Notes: generated from the letters alone by a model not told the origin. A stretch of 56,801 nt of DNA from Lachnospiraceae bacterium (GCA_022787145.1 JALFVM010000077.1:1-56801); one strand, 5' to 3'. Positions 24,511-33,912 are shown, counted from the stretch's first letter. Numbers and translations: made by a program.

Positions 24511-25434
24511 TTATATCACAGGGACAATCACTTTTAAAGTTGTTTTTTCTAAAGAAATTGTGATATTTTTCTGATTTCCGCCGGATTCTCCGTCGCGGTG
24601 GACTGGGAGTGGGCGGTCGCTTTGTACAGTCAGTGTCTTACAGCGCATGAAATGCACACCTTTGATGTGTGTATGCAGTCCCAAGAATGCACTCGGAAGA
24701 AAAAGAGCGACTTTGAAGCGTGAAACATCGGATACGATGCAGACGTCAAGTTCCTCATCATCCGGTCGGGCATTGGGGCAGATTCGGATTCCGCCTCCCT
24801 CGCATGGCTGATTAAAGGCAGCAGCGAAGAAGGCTTTTTTGTATGTAAAAGTCCTGCCGCCGTCCATAGTCAGAGTGATGGTAGACGGGGTGTACAGAAA
24901 AATCTGTTTCAGAGCAACCAAAAAGTAAGTCAGTCTGCCAAGATGCAGCTTGTTCAGTGTTTGTTTGATGGGGGAGGAGAGCGCTTCATGACAGATGGAA
25001 GCGTCAAATCCCATGCCTGCACTGACTCCAAAGCGACTGGTACGACCGTTGGCTTCGATTCTTCCAAGGTCGATGGACAGTGTATTGCGACCGTATAAAA
25101 TATTGTCCAGAGCTTCCATTGGGGTTGTGGGAAGATGCATTCCCTTGGCAAAATCAGTGCCGGAGCCGGTTGGAATACAGCCGAGGACAACGTGACCGGA
25201 CAGATGAAGTCCGCTCAATACTTCATTGATTGTGCCGTCTCCTCCAATGACAACAATGGTCACTGCTTCCGACTGAGAGGAGAGTTCCTCTGCCGCCTGT
25301 CGGGCATGACCGACGCAGCTAGTCATGATAACGTCATAGGAAACAGAGAGTCGAATCAGTTTTTTCTCCACCATATTCCAGATTAACTGGCCGCGTCCGC
25401 TTTTGGATTTTGGATTTACGATAAAATGATACAT
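24511..25434 (-). CDS. Diacylglycerol/lipid kinase (YegS/DagK family)
   Basis: A 307-residue soluble lipid kinase. The N-terminal FIVNPKSKSGRG and the nucleotide motif VVIGGDGTINEVLSG (about 61-75) are diagnostic, and CIPTGSGTDFA follows. It phosphorylates diacylglycerol or a related lipid at the membrane face. The start MYHF at 25434 matches where family members begin, although the ribosome site is weak; the longer frame to 25473 adds a non-conserved leader. Neighbour of a PAP2 phosphatase on the same strand. Confidence 0.9.
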   Translation of the reverse strand: MYHFIVNPKSKSGRGQLIWNMVEKKLIRLSVSYDVIMTSCVGHARQAAEELSSQSEAVTIVVIGGDGTINEVLSGLHLSGHVVLGCIPTGSGTDFAKGMHLPTTPMEALDNILYGRNTLSIDLGRIEANGRTSRFGVSAGMGFDASICHEALSSPIKQTLNKLHLGRLTYFLVALKQIFLYTPSTITLTMDGGRTFTYKKAFFAAAFNQPCEGGGIRICPNARPDDEELDVCIVSDVSRFKVALFLPSAFLGLHTHIKGVHFMRCKTLTVQSDRPLPVHRDGESGGNQKNITISLEKTTLKVIVPVI

Positions 25435-25578
25435 AATAATCACCATTTCGTTATATTTTTTTGGAATTATCATACCATTTTCGTCATCTTTTTACAAGAA
25501 ATCTATTATACAAAATACAAAAAAAATTATTACTATTAATCAAAATGTAATAAAAATGTAACATAATAATAGATGCTC

Positions 25579-25607
25579 TTGACTTTCCTGAACACTCGTG
25601 ATACTCT
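25579..25607 (+). promoter_or_regulatory. Promoter of the SGNH/cell-wall-binding gene
   Basis: TTGACT (25579-25584), a 17-bp spacer, then TACTCT (25602-25607). Confidence 0.55.
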
Positions 25608-25647
25608 TTTAAGGACATAAAGTATAAATAAAAGGTGAGGGTTAGTT

Positions 25648-26976
25648 GTGAAAAAGAAATGTTATTTAGGGATTTTGATGGGACTGTTGCTTTTGATGCT
25701 GTGTCCGGTGGCTGTATCAGCTGCTTCTACGAAAATTCCAAAAAAAATCTATACTTCTGGTACCTGGAAAACACAGGGTGGTAATAAATATTATTACTAT
25801 TCAGGGAAAAAAATTAGCGGATGGGCACAAATCAAAGGAAAAACTTATTACTTCAACAAAGATGGTTCTATGAAGACCGGATGGCTGACCTATAATAAGA
25901 ACAAATATTATTTTTCACCGAAGAATGGTTCCGGCGCGATGGTGACAGGATTTTATACCAGTTCAAGTGGAAATTATTATTATTTTGCTTCTTCAGGAGA
26001 GGCAAAAAAAGGAAGCTTTAAGGTGGGCAGCAATTATTATTACGGAAACAGCAAATATGTGCTGAAAACAAATCAGTGGAGTAAAGTTGGCGACTACTAT
26101 TTCTATTTTACGAGCAAAGGCGTCAGAAAATACAACTGGTTTACGATTGGAAGCAAACGATATTTTTGCAGTCTGAAATATGGAAAGTTAAGCGGCTGGA
26201 AAAAGGTCAGCGGGGATGCGTATTATTTTACCGATAAGGGATATGTTCTGACGAATCAGTGGATTGAAAAGGGCACGCAGAAGTGGTATGTGGATGAAAC
26301 TGGAAAAGTCATCAAAAAAGTAAGTGCAAATGCGCAGACCAACAGCGATTACAGCGAGATTATTCTTGTTGGAGATTCCCGTTTTTATCGCGCAAAGAAT
26401 GACTACGGAATTGGAGATGAAAATGTTACTTATATCGCAAATCCGGGAAAGGGATTTGCATGGTTTTCAGGCGGGGAATCTGGAAAGTCCGGATTTCAAT
26501 TGTTGGAGCAGGAAGTAAAAGAAACTTCTAACTATAACTGGAAATACGGTATCGGTGGTAAGATTGCTATCGTGCTGAATCTTGGTGTCAACGATCTGAG
26601 AACGGTGGATTTAAAGACAAATAAAACAACAGCAACAGCCGTTGCGCAGAAATATATAGCCTATATGAATGCGAATGCTGCGCGACTGGCACGCGAGTAT
26701 TCGTGCGATCTTTATTATGTATCTGTCAATCCTGTGAATGAAAAGGTGCTGCATGAGAGTAATATGCGGAAAATGAGCGATATTAAGACATTCAACAGCA
26801 AAATAAAGACAGGTTTAAGCAGTACGGGATTCCAGTACATTGATACGTGCACCTATCTTTGGGACAATTATTCACCAAGTCAGATTGCTTCTCTGGACGG
26901 AGTGCATTTTGACAGCCTGATTTCCAGAGTTATTTACAATCAGATTATCGTTCAGCTGAATCCGAAAAATTCATAA
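25648..26976 (+). CDS. Secreted SGNH hydrolase with N-terminal cell-wall-binding repeats
   Basis: A 442-residue exported protein. The signal peptide is about 1-26 (ending VAVSAAS). Residues about 35-225 are seven to eight aromatic repeats of the choline/cell-wall-binding type (ISGWAQIKGKTYYFNKDGSM). The C-terminal part is an SGNH/GDSL-like esterase fold with Ser244 (VGDSRF), Gly313 and Asn315 (NLGVNDL), and Asp417/His420 (LDGVHFD). It probably deacylates a wall or surface glycan while bound to the envelope. The start codon is GTG 25648, preceded by AGGTGAGGG. Single-gene unit ending in a terminator. Confidence 0.88.
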   Translation: MKKKCYLGILMGLLLLMLCPVAVSAASTKIPKKIYTSGTWKTQGGNKYYYYSGKKISGWAQIKGKTYYFNKDGSMKTGWLTYNKNKYYFSPKNGSGAMVTGFYTSSSGNYYYFASSGEAKKGSFKVGSNYYYGNSKYVLKTNQWSKVGDYYFYFTSKGVRKYNWFTIGSKRYFCSLKYGKLSGWKKVSGDAYYFTDKGYVLTNQWIEKGTQKWYVDETGKVIKKVSANAQTNSDYSEIILVGDSRFYRAKNDYGIGDENVTYIANPGKGFAWFSGGESGKSGFQLLEQEVKETSNYNWKYGIGGKIAIVLNLGVNDLRTVDLKTNKTTATAVAQKYIAYMNANAARLAREYSCDLYYVSVNPVNEKVLHESNMRKMSDIKTFNSKIKTGLSSTGFQYIDTCTYLWDNYSPSQIASLDGVHFDSLISRVIYNQIIVQLNPKNS

Positions 26977-26990
26977 GACAATTCAAAAAA

Positions 26991-27023
26991 GCAGTGATAG
27001 GTGCTTGTATCGCTGCTTTTTTG
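26991..27023. terminator. Intrinsic terminator after the SGNH gene
   Basis: GCAGTGATA (26991-26999) pairs with TATCGCTGC (27008-27016), flanked by A-run and T-run, so it can work in both directions. Confidence 0.85.
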
Positions 27024-27033
27024 TTATTATAAT
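27005..27033 (+). promoter_or_regulatory. Promoter of ade, inside the upstream terminator
   Basis: TTGTAT (27005-27010), a 17-bp spacer made of the terminator's right arm and T-run, then perfect TATAAT (27028-27033). Confidence 0.5.
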
Positions 27034-27079
27034 AAAAAATAAGAAGTAAATCCAATGCAAAGAATCAGGAGAAGATTGT

Positions 27080-28816
27080 ATGAAGAAAGAAGAGTTGAAA
27101 ATGCAGATTGCGGTTGCAAGAGGAATGCAGCCGGCAGATACGGTAATTAAGAATTGTCGTATTGTGAATGTATATACAGGGGAAATCACAGAAGGAAATC
27201 TTGCACTGTGGAACGGAAAAATTATAGGAATCGGAGAGTACGAGGGAAAAGAAATGGTGGATGCAAAGGGAAGTTATGCATTGCCTGGATTTATTGACAG
27301 TCATATTCATATTGAATCTGCATTTGTCACTCCGGAGGAAATCAGCCGTCTTCTGGTGCCGCATGGTGCGACCACCATTATTGCCGATCCACACGAAATC
27401 GTGAATGTGTGTGGGATTGATGGTATGAATTATATGCTGGATGCAGCTGAAAATGCAGCACTGGATATCAAATATATGCTTCCTTCCTGCGTTCCGGCAA
27501 CGCCGTTTGAGCATGCGGGAGCCGTGGTAGACGCAGAAGCTATGAAAGATACAATGAAGGATGCACGTGTTCTGGGACTCGGGGAATATATGAATTATCC
27601 TGGGATTTTGAATGCGGAGGACAGCGATATGGATAAGCTGATGGTGGCTTATGAAAACGGAAAATTGATTGACGGACATAGTCCGGGGTTGTCCGGCAAA
27701 GACTTGAATGCCTATGTCGGGGCAGGTGTGCATGATGACCATGAATGTTCTACCCTTGAAGAGATGAAAGACAGGTTAGAAAGAGGCATGTATGTATTGA
27801 TGCGCCAGGGATCGGCGTGCCATAATCTGAGAACTCTGCTTGCGGGGGTGACACCTTCCAACAGTCGCAGATGTCTGCTTTGTTCGGATGACAGACAGCC
27901 GAAAACAATTTTTGAGGAAGGCCATCTGGATGATCATCTTCGCATTTGCGTGGAGGAAGGGATTGATCCAATCATTGCTGTGCAGATGGCAACGCTGAAT
28001 GCGGCAGAATGCTTCCGTCTGTATGACAGAGGTGCGATTGCTCCGGGACTGCGGGCTGACATTGTGCTTGTAAAAGATTTGAAAGGTTTTGAAGTGGAGA
28101 AAGTCTGGGTAGAAGGAAAACTGACTGCACAAGAAGGACAGTATCTTCCGGAAGTGAAACGATGCGACATTACTCCGGTAAAGGGAAGTGTGCATGTCAA
28201 AGATTTTTCGGCAGAAAAATTAAAAATGAATTTAAAATCGAATCATGTCTATGTGATTGATATTTTGCCCGGCGGGGTCGTGACAGGAAAGGGAACTGCA
28301 GATATTACACGAACATCTGATGGAGATTTTGCGTATGATCCGAATGCAGATATTGTAAAGGTTGCTGTGGTGGAGCGCCATAAAAATACAGGAAATGTGG
28401 CAGTCGGACTCCTGCGTGGATATGGAATGAAGAGTGGAGCGGTAGCCCTCTCTATCGCCCATGATTCTCACAATATCATTGCTGTTGGAGTGAGCAATGA
28501 GGAAATTGCTTTTGCCGTGGAGCAGTTAATTGCCCAGACAGGAGGTGTGGTGATTTCCCGGGAAGGAAAGATTCTGGAGAGCATGCCTTTGCCTGTTGGC
28601 GGTATTATGAGCGATCAGACGGGTGAGTGGGTCGATCAAAAACTGACAAGCCTGCATGAGACTGCCTACAAAGAACTGTCTGTCAGCCGTGAGGTAGAAC
28701 CTGTCATGACGTTGTGTTTTATGGCCTTGCCTGTGATTCCGGAATTGAAACTGACCGATATGGGTCTTTTTGATGTGACGAAATTTGAGTTTATTCCGGT
28801 GGAGGCTGCACAATGA
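27080..28816 (+). CDS. ade: Adenine deaminase
   Basis: A 578-residue metal-dependent amidohydrolase of the Ade family (deaminates adenine to hypoxanthine). The family's metal-binding GFIDSHIHIESA lies at about 69-80, IIADPHEIVNVCG at about 98-110, and the characteristic HDDHE at about 218-222. Length and the C-terminal domain with SIAHDSHN fit full-length adenine deaminase. An AGGAGA ribosome site precedes the ATG. Its stop overlaps the ATG of the RNA methyltransferase gene by 4 bp. Confidence 0.94.
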   Translation: MKKEELKMQIAVARGMQPADTVIKNCRIVNVYTGEITEGNLALWNGKIIGIGEYEGKEMVDAKGSYALPGFIDSHIHIESAFVTPEEISRLLVPHGATTIIADPHEIVNVCGIDGMNYMLDAAENAALDIKYMLPSCVPATPFEHAGAVVDAEAMKDTMKDARVLGLGEYMNYPGILNAEDSDMDKLMVAYENGKLIDGHSPGLSGKDLNAYVGAGVHDDHECSTLEEMKDRLERGMYVLMRQGSACHNLRTLLAGVTPSNSRRCLLCSDDRQPKTIFEEGHLDDHLRICVEEGIDPIIAVQMATLNAAECFRLYDRGAIAPGLRADIVLVKDLKGFEVEKVWVEGKLTAQEGQYLPEVKRCDITPVKGSVHVKDFSAEKLKMNLKSNHVYVIDILPGGVVTGKGTADITRTSDGDFAYDPNADIVKVAVVERHKNTGNVAVGLLRGYGMKSGAVALSIAHDSHNIIAVGVSNEEIAFAVEQLIAQTGGVVISREGKILESMPLPVGGIMSDQTGEWVDQKLTSLHETAYKELSVSREVEPVMTLCFMALPVIPELKLTDMGLFDVTKFEFIPVEAAQ

Positions 28817-30195
28817 TGACAAATTTACCAGAAGAATTCCTGGCTCGCATGAAAGAAATGCTCGTGGAGGAATTTCCTGATTTTCTTGCCAGTTATGAAA
28901 AATCCCGCCATCAGGGGCTTCGATGCAATACCTTAAAAGCAGAGCCGCAGACACTTGCATCTCTTCTTCCGTTTGACGTGGAGTCTGTTCCCTGGACGAA
29001 CAATGGCTTTTATTATCCGGATGAAGAACGACCGGCGCGCCATCCGTTTTATGCCTGCGGGCTGTACTATCTTCAGGAGCCGAGCGCGATGACACCGGCT
29101 TCCTGGCTTTGCGTGGAACCTGGAGATTCTGTGCTTGATCTTTGTGCGGCTCCCGGCGGAAAGGCAACTGAGCTTGGCGCAAAGCTGAAAGGGGATGGTA
29201 TTCTTGTTGCCAATGACATCAGCAATTCCAGAGCAAAGGCACTTTTGCGCAATATTGAGCTGTTCGGAATTACGAATGCTTTTGTGACGAATGAAAATCC
29301 TGCCAGACTGGCAGAGTGCTTTCCGGAATATTTTAATAAGATTCTGGTGGATGCGCCCTGTTCCGGGGAAGGGATGTTTCGCAAGGAACCGGCTGTTGCG
29401 GATGCCTGGACGCCTGAGAAACCGGATCAGTGTGCTGCTATGCAAAGAGAAATTGTCTCCCGTGCTGTGCATATGCTGATGCCGGGAGGATTGATGCTGT
29501 ATTCTACCTGTACGTTTGCGCCGGTGGAAAATGAGGGAACCGTCTCCTTTATTCTGGAACAATTTCCCCAGATGGAGCTTGTAAATCTTCCGGAATATGA
29601 AAGCTTTGACCATGGAAATCCGGATTGGGGAAACCGAAATCCAGAACTTTCCAAAACGGTTCGAATCTGGCCGCACCATAGTTTGGGAGAAGGCCATTTT
29701 CTGGCTCTTTTCCGTAAGAAAGGGCAGGCAGTTCAGCCATATCGGCGTTACTCTGGAAAACTGAAAAAAGAAGAGAAAAAAGTGATGGAAGAATTTTTCG
29801 GCGATTTTACCTGTGAAATTTTATGGAACCGAATGGAAGTGCGGGCAGACAAGGCATATCTTCTGCCGCCTCTGGACGTTCCTGTCAGAGGAATCAAATT
29901 TCTCCGAAATGGATTGTATCTCGGTGACCTCAAGAAAAATCGCTTCGAGCCGAGCCAGCAGCTTGCACTGGCGCTTCAGTCAGGCGATTATCCGTACTGC
30001 ATTTGTCTTTCTCAGAATGATGAGCGCATCGAACGTTATCTGCGAGGGGAAACCATTCTCATTGATGAGAAAGAGGCGGTACGCGCAAAGGGATGGCAGC
30101 TTCTATGTGTGGAGGGCTATCCGCTCGGATGGGGCAAACTTGTCAACGGAACCTTAAAAAATAAATATCCTGCCGGATGGCGAGTTAGCCGTTAA
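28813..30195 (+). CDS. rsmF: RNA m5C methyltransferase, RsmF/NOL1-NOP2-Sun family
   Basis: A 460-residue SAM-dependent RNA cytosine-5 methyltransferase. An N-terminal RNA-binding part is followed by the SAM motif LDLCAAPGGKATE (about 108-120), DAPCSGEGMF with Cys183 and STCTFAP with catalytic Cys233. The C-terminal extension of about 160 residues, ending in NKYPAGWR, is typical of RsmF-like enzymes that methylate 16S rRNA. The start overlaps the ade stop (ATGA). The hairpin-repeat element begins about a dozen bases after its stop. Confidence 0.91.
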   Translation: MMTNLPEEFLARMKEMLVEEFPDFLASYEKSRHQGLRCNTLKAEPQTLASLLPFDVESVPWTNNGFYYPDEERPARHPFYACGLYYLQEPSAMTPASWLCVEPGDSVLDLCAAPGGKATELGAKLKGDGILVANDISNSRAKALLRNIELFGITNAFVTNENPARLAECFPEYFNKILVDAPCSGEGMFRKEPAVADAWTPEKPDQCAAMQREIVSRAVHMLMPGGLMLYSTCTFAPVENEGTVSFILEQFPQMELVNLPEYESFDHGNPDWGNRNPELSKTVRIWPHHSLGEGHFLALFRKKGQAVQPYRRYSGKLKKEEKKVMEEFFGDFTCEILWNRMEVRADKAYLLPPLDVPVRGIKFLRNGLYLGDLKKNRFEPSQQLALALQSGDYPYCICLSQNDERIERYLRGETILIDEKEAVRAKGWQLLCVEGYPLGWGKLVNGTLKNKYPAGWRVSR

Positions 30196-30207
30196 TCTTT
30201 AAAAATT

Positions 30208-30514
30208 TCTGTTTGTAGTTGTATGTGCACCACTTTCCCGGTCAACGGGACAGAATCCCAACGGCAAGGTTGGGGTGGCTACTTCCGGAGTTTTTTCATG
30301 ACCGCACTCGTTCGAGAGGGATATCCCAGCGCAGGCATGTCGATTTTCTTGCTTTTTCTGCGCCGCTTATGGATTGCTCTTGACGCAAACTCGCACGCGG
30401 TGCTCAAACTGGGCGTCGCGAGCAATTGCTATGCTCGAAAAATCTGCGAAAATTTCTCCAAATGTCTGCGCTGGGATATCCCTCTCGAACGAGTGCGGTC
30501 ATGTAGAAAACTCC
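30208..30514 (+). repeat. Structured hairpin repeat, copy 2
   Basis: A leader of about 80 bp (30208-30286) contains GTGCACCACTTTCC and two tiny hairpins (CCCG/CGGG and GGGA/TCCC). It is followed by an inverted-repeat core at 30287-30514; the perfect arms are 30297-30334 and 30466-30503. Inner stem 30372-30386 pairs with 30413-30427, and the apex holds GCAC/GTGC. It begins just after the rsmF stop, in the same orientation. The open frames inside are not credible genes. Confidence 0.85.
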
Positions 30515-30605
30515 TATGTTTTTATAAATGATACTGACGGACGAATATGGGGACGGAGTTGTGTCCAACTATCGCCCAACAAAAGACAATGCCAATAAAG
30601 TAGAA
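30515..30605. other. Spacer between repeat copies 2 and 3
   Basis: Short stretch without a gene. It contains GGGGACGGAGTTGTGTCC, a sequence of the GGGACGG type that recurs in terminator hairpins of this window. Together with the two repeats it makes up the gene-free gap 30196-30959. Confidence 0.5.
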
Positions 30606-30953
30606 CGGCCCATTTGCACAGATTGACAACTTTCCATAATCAAAGTGAGGATATCTCCGCTTCCGAGGGCAGACCTTTGGCAGATTTTCGCCGGATTGGC
30701 GAGCATAGCGATTGCTTTGCAAACACTGTTTGAGCACTTTGTGCGAGTTTGTTTGTAAAGCAATCTATCGGCGGCGCAGCCAGACAAGAAAATCAACAGG
30801 TTGCCAGCGGAAGCGGAGATATCGCACTTGACTATAGAAGACCTTCTCTGTGCAAATGGGCCATTCGGAAACCCTCAAGCCAAACCTTGCCGTTGGGATT
30901 CTGTCCCGTTGACCAGGAAAGTGGTGCACATACAACCCGACAAACAGGAAGTT
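30606..30953 (-). repeat. Structured hairpin repeat, copy 3 (diverged)
   Basis: On the minus strand the same leader (30953 to about 30885) is followed by a core with different outer arms: GGCCCATTTGCACAGA-type ends at 30607-30622 and 30847-30862, and GATATCTCCGCTTCCG near 30649 and 30807. The apex and inner-stem positions match copies 1 and 2, but the inner stem (30710-30724 with 30751-30765) has changed on both sides in a compensating way. It abuts the trxB stop, in the same orientation as trxB. Confidence 0.8.
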
Positions 30954-30959
30954 GAGAAG

Positions 30960-31868
30960 CTATCCCAGCAGGTAATTCTGTACAGATGTCACGGCGCACG
31001 CTCCGTCTGCCGCCGCTGTCACGATTTGGCAAAGTGGTTTCGTGCGTACATCCCCGGCCGCAAAAATACCCGGCTGGCTGGTGACGCAATCTTCGCCTGC
31101 CACGATGTAATTTCCATCATCCATTGCAACAAGCCCCTGAAAATCTTCTGTATTCGGAAGAATTCCCACAGCAATAAAGACGCCATCCAATGGAAGCTGA
31201 CTTGTCTCATCTGTCTTGATATTTTTGATGCGAACGCCTTCGACCTGCCCGTTCCCCTGGATTTCTTCCACGACCGTATCCCAGAGAATCTCCACATTAT
31301 CCAGTTCTTTCAGGCGTTTCTGCAGCACCTGCGCGCCGCGGAATTCATCTCTTCGATGAATCACATAGACTTTTTCGCATCCCCTGGCAAGGAAAATCGC
31401 ATCCTCCAAAGCTACATCACCGCCGCCCACGACAGCCACCGTCCTGCCTGCAAAAAATGCTCCGTCGCAAGTCGCACAGTAGGAAACTCCCATTCCTGAC
31501 AGTTCCTCCTCTCCCAAAACTCCGAGGTGTCTGTGGCGTGCTCCGGTGGCAATAATCACGGATTTCGTCTGATAGCATTCATTTTTTGTCTCGATGATAA
31601 AGTGGTCATCTGCCTTTTTCACTTCCCGAACCTGCCCTCTCTGATGTGCAAGTCCCATTTTATCTGCATGATTTTCAAAAGCCTCCCCAAGTTCCATACC
31701 GGAAACACCTGGAAGTCCCGGATAATTGTCCACTTCGTAGGTATTGATGACTTGTCCACCGGTCACGTATCCTTTTTCCAGAAGTAATGTATTCAGCATT
31801 GCTCTCTGTGCATAAATTCCTGCCGCCATCCCCGCAGGGCCGGCACCAATAATAATTAAATCGTACAT
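30960..31868 (-). CDS. trxB: Thioredoxin-disulfide reductase
   Basis: A 302-residue FAD/NADPH flavoprotein that reduces thioredoxin. The FAD motif IIIGAGPAGMAAGIYAQRA is at about 5-23, the redox pair Cys131-Ala-Thr-Cys134 lies in VSYCATCDG, the NADPH motif AVVGGGDVALEDA follows, and the C-terminal FAD motif is FAAGDVRTKPLCQIVTAA. ATG 31868 is chosen because AAAGGAGA precedes it; the frame stays open to 31970 without a ribosome site. Monocistronic. Confidence 0.94.
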   Translation of the reverse strand: MYDLIIIGAGPAGMAAGIYAQRAMLNTLLLEKGYVTGGQVINTYEVDNYPGLPGVSGMELGEAFENHADKMGLAHQRGQVREVKKADDHFIIETKNECYQTKSVIIATGARHRHLGVLGEEELSGMGVSYCATCDGAFFAGRTVAVVGGGDVALEDAIFLARGCEKVYVIHRRDEFRGAQVLQKRLKELDNVEILWDTVVEEIQGNGQVEGVRIKNIKTDETSQLPLDGVFIAVGILPNTEDFQGLVAMDDGNYIVAGEDCVTSQPGIFAAGDVRTKPLCQIVTAAADGACAVTSVQNYLLG

Positions 31869-31941
31869 TTTTCTATCGTCTCCTTTATGCCTTAGTATTT
31901 TCCCGATTTTTAAAGAAATATAGCTATAATCGTATTCTCTC

Positions 31942-31970
31942 ATTATAGTCTTTTCGTTCATCGGATTCAA
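31942..31970 (-). promoter_or_regulatory. Promoter of trxB
   Basis: Minus strand TTGAAT (31965-31970), a 17-bp spacer, then perfect TATAAT (31942-31947). The leader is about 65 nt. Confidence 0.6.
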
Positions 31971-32043
31971 TGCATTTTACTGAGTCTGCATACTCATGCT
32001 TTCTTTGCAATAAAATAGTATGAATGAATCTTCAGGAGTTTTT

Positions 32044-33786
32044 ATGAAAATCTCCGCCTATCTCAGACGCTTTTTTCTTCCACTTATACTGATTTTCTCC
32101 TTTTTGGCCGGCTCAAGTGCCGGCCTGTTCTCCCGCCAATATATCCTGAGTGAAGACAGGAAATTCAGCCACTATACACGGCAGATTTTCCTGAATGAAA
32201 TCACTTCCAGCACCTTAAATCTTCACTATACCCTTGCCCATCCGGAAGATTACGGAATCCGAGCTGCTTCGGTATCTCTTGGGGAAGTCAAAGAAGATAA
32301 TGAAACAGCCTGCAGTATTTTGGAAAATTATGAGCAGGGAATCCGAAATTTTTCCTACGACCAGCTTTCTGAAGAAAACCAGATTACCTTTGATACTCTT
32401 CTCCTGTATTTTCATACATTGCAGGAATCACAAAACTATCCATACATGGAAGAGATCCTCAGTCCCAGCCTTGGCATTCAGGCACAGCTTCCTGTCCTCT
32501 TTGCAGAGTATACTTTTTATGACAAACAAGATATTGAAGACTATCTCGCCCTCCTCTGCCAGACAGATCGTTATTTTCAGTCTATTGTCGAATACGAACA
32601 GGAACGGTCACGACGCGGATATTTTATGAACGATACCTGCTTAAATGGCATTCTTACTCAGTGTAGTGAATTTATCGAACATCCGGAATCGAATTATCTG
32701 ATTGGTACTTTTGAAGATAAAATAAAGACAGCTAATTTTCTGTCCAAAAAAGAGAGACAGGATTACATAGAGCAGAATCAGTCGGCAGTCTTGAAACACC
32801 TGATTCCGGCTTATCAGCTTCTCATAAAAAATCTGGCACAGTTACAGGGAACTTGCCAGAACGAAAAAGGTCTTTTTTATTTTCCAAATGGAAAGGAATA
32901 TTATGTCTATCTTCTGAAAACAGAAGTTGGTGTCTATGATTCGCCGGATTCTATCCGCCAGCAGCTTTTTGCTCAATTAACAGAAGACTACACCGAGATG
33001 GGGCAGCTTTTATCCAGAAAGCCGACTCTGGTATCGGATGCACTTCACAGTTCCTATAAACTGGAAAGCCCGGAAAGTGCTGTCGAAGAACTGCAGGAAG
33101 CCTTCGCCTCAGATTTTCCGGCACTGCAGGCTGAATATCAGATTAAATATGTGGATGATTCTCTGGAGAATTTTTTAAGTCCTGCTTTTTACCTGACACC
33201 ACCGGTCGATACCATGTCGCCTAATACCATTTATATCAATCAGGCAAACCGCACCAGTGATCTCGAGTTATACACAACGCTCGCTCACGAAGGCTTTCCC
33301 GGTCATCTCTACCAGACACAATATTTTCATCACTCAAAGCCAAATCTAAGCCGCTATCTTCCGAACTTCAGCGGTTACATCGAGGGCTGGGCCACCTATG
33401 TAGAGCCTTATGCCTACTCTTACGCCAAAGAAGATTCCGATCTGACACGCTTTCTCTGGCTGAATCGTTCCATCAATCTTTGCCTGTACTCCCTGATTGA
33501 TCTTGGTACGCATTACTACGGCTGGTCTCTTGAGAATGTCCAGCATTATCTGCTGAATTTCGGTATCACAAATGAACAGATTGTCGGACAGATTTACCAG
33601 GCAATTCTCGAAAATCCGGTCAACTATATGAAATATTACCTTGGATACCTCAATTTCAAGCACCTGCGCGAGGAGATGCAGACTCTGCAGGGGGATTCTT
33701 TTCAGTTGAAGAAATTTCATGAGCAGATTCTCTCTATCGGGCCGACTCAATTTCCTGTTCTGAGAAAACATCTCGGTCTTTCTTGA
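32044..33786 (+). CDS. DUF885 family protein, predicted membrane-anchored metallopeptidase
   Basis: A 580-residue protein with an N-terminal hydrophobic segment (about 9-28) acting as signal or anchor. The zinc motif typical of DUF885, HEGFPGH (His415, Glu416, His421), sits in TTLAHEGFPGHLYQT, with a downstream glutamate in GYIEGWATYVEPY. Family members are thought to be zinc peptidases; the substrate is unknown. ATG 32044 follows CAGGAG at 32032-32037. It is divergent from trxB. Confidence 0.86.
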   Translation: MKISAYLRRFFLPLILIFSFLAGSSAGLFSRQYILSEDRKFSHYTRQIFLNEITSSTLNLHYTLAHPEDYGIRAASVSLGEVKEDNETACSILENYEQGIRNFSYDQLSEENQITFDTLLLYFHTLQESQNYPYMEEILSPSLGIQAQLPVLFAEYTFYDKQDIEDYLALLCQTDRYFQSIVEYEQERSRRGYFMNDTCLNGILTQCSEFIEHPESNYLIGTFEDKIKTANFLSKKERQDYIEQNQSAVLKHLIPAYQLLIKNLAQLQGTCQNEKGLFYFPNGKEYYVYLLKTEVGVYDSPDSIRQQLFAQLTEDYTEMGQLLSRKPTLVSDALHSSYKLESPESAVEELQEAFASDFPALQAEYQIKYVDDSLENFLSPAFYLTPPVDTMSPNTIYINQANRTSDLELYTTLAHEGFPGHLYQTQYFHHSKPNLSRYLPNFSGYIEGWATYVEPYAYSYAKEDSDLTRFLWLNRSINLCLYSLIDLGTHYYGWSLENVQHYLLNFGITNEQIVGQIYQAILENPVNYMKYYLGYLNFKHLREEMQTLQGDSFQLKKFHEQILSIGPTQFPVLRKHLGLS

Positions 33787-33810
33787 TGTGATGAGGGCAA
33801 GGGGTGAAAG

Positions 33811-33893
33811 GGACAAAGGGACGGCTCTGTGTCTGGAAATCATAGAATTTCCTAACACAGAACCGTCCCCATATCCCGAGAATCGTCCCTTTT
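33811..33893. terminator. Large GGGACGG-type hairpin between DUF885 and marR genes
   Basis: GGGACGGCTCTGTGT pairs with ACACAGAACCGTCCC across a loop of about 20 nt, enclosed by a further GGGAC/GTCCC pair and followed by TTTT. It lies between convergent genes and can end both transcripts. It resembles hairpins at 8437, 30545 and 55712. Confidence 0.65.
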
Positions 33894-33912
33894 ATCCCAC
33901 TCGCTGTCTCAC

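Noticed and set aside
30223-30598. Two open frames of 102 and 74 residues in repeat copy 2
   Set aside because: Both lie in the inverted-repeat element. Differences from copy 1 change residues freely, so there is no sign of protein selection.
30801-31499. 232-residue plus-strand open frame
   Set aside because: It is mostly the antisense shadow of trxB, which has a full set of family motifs.
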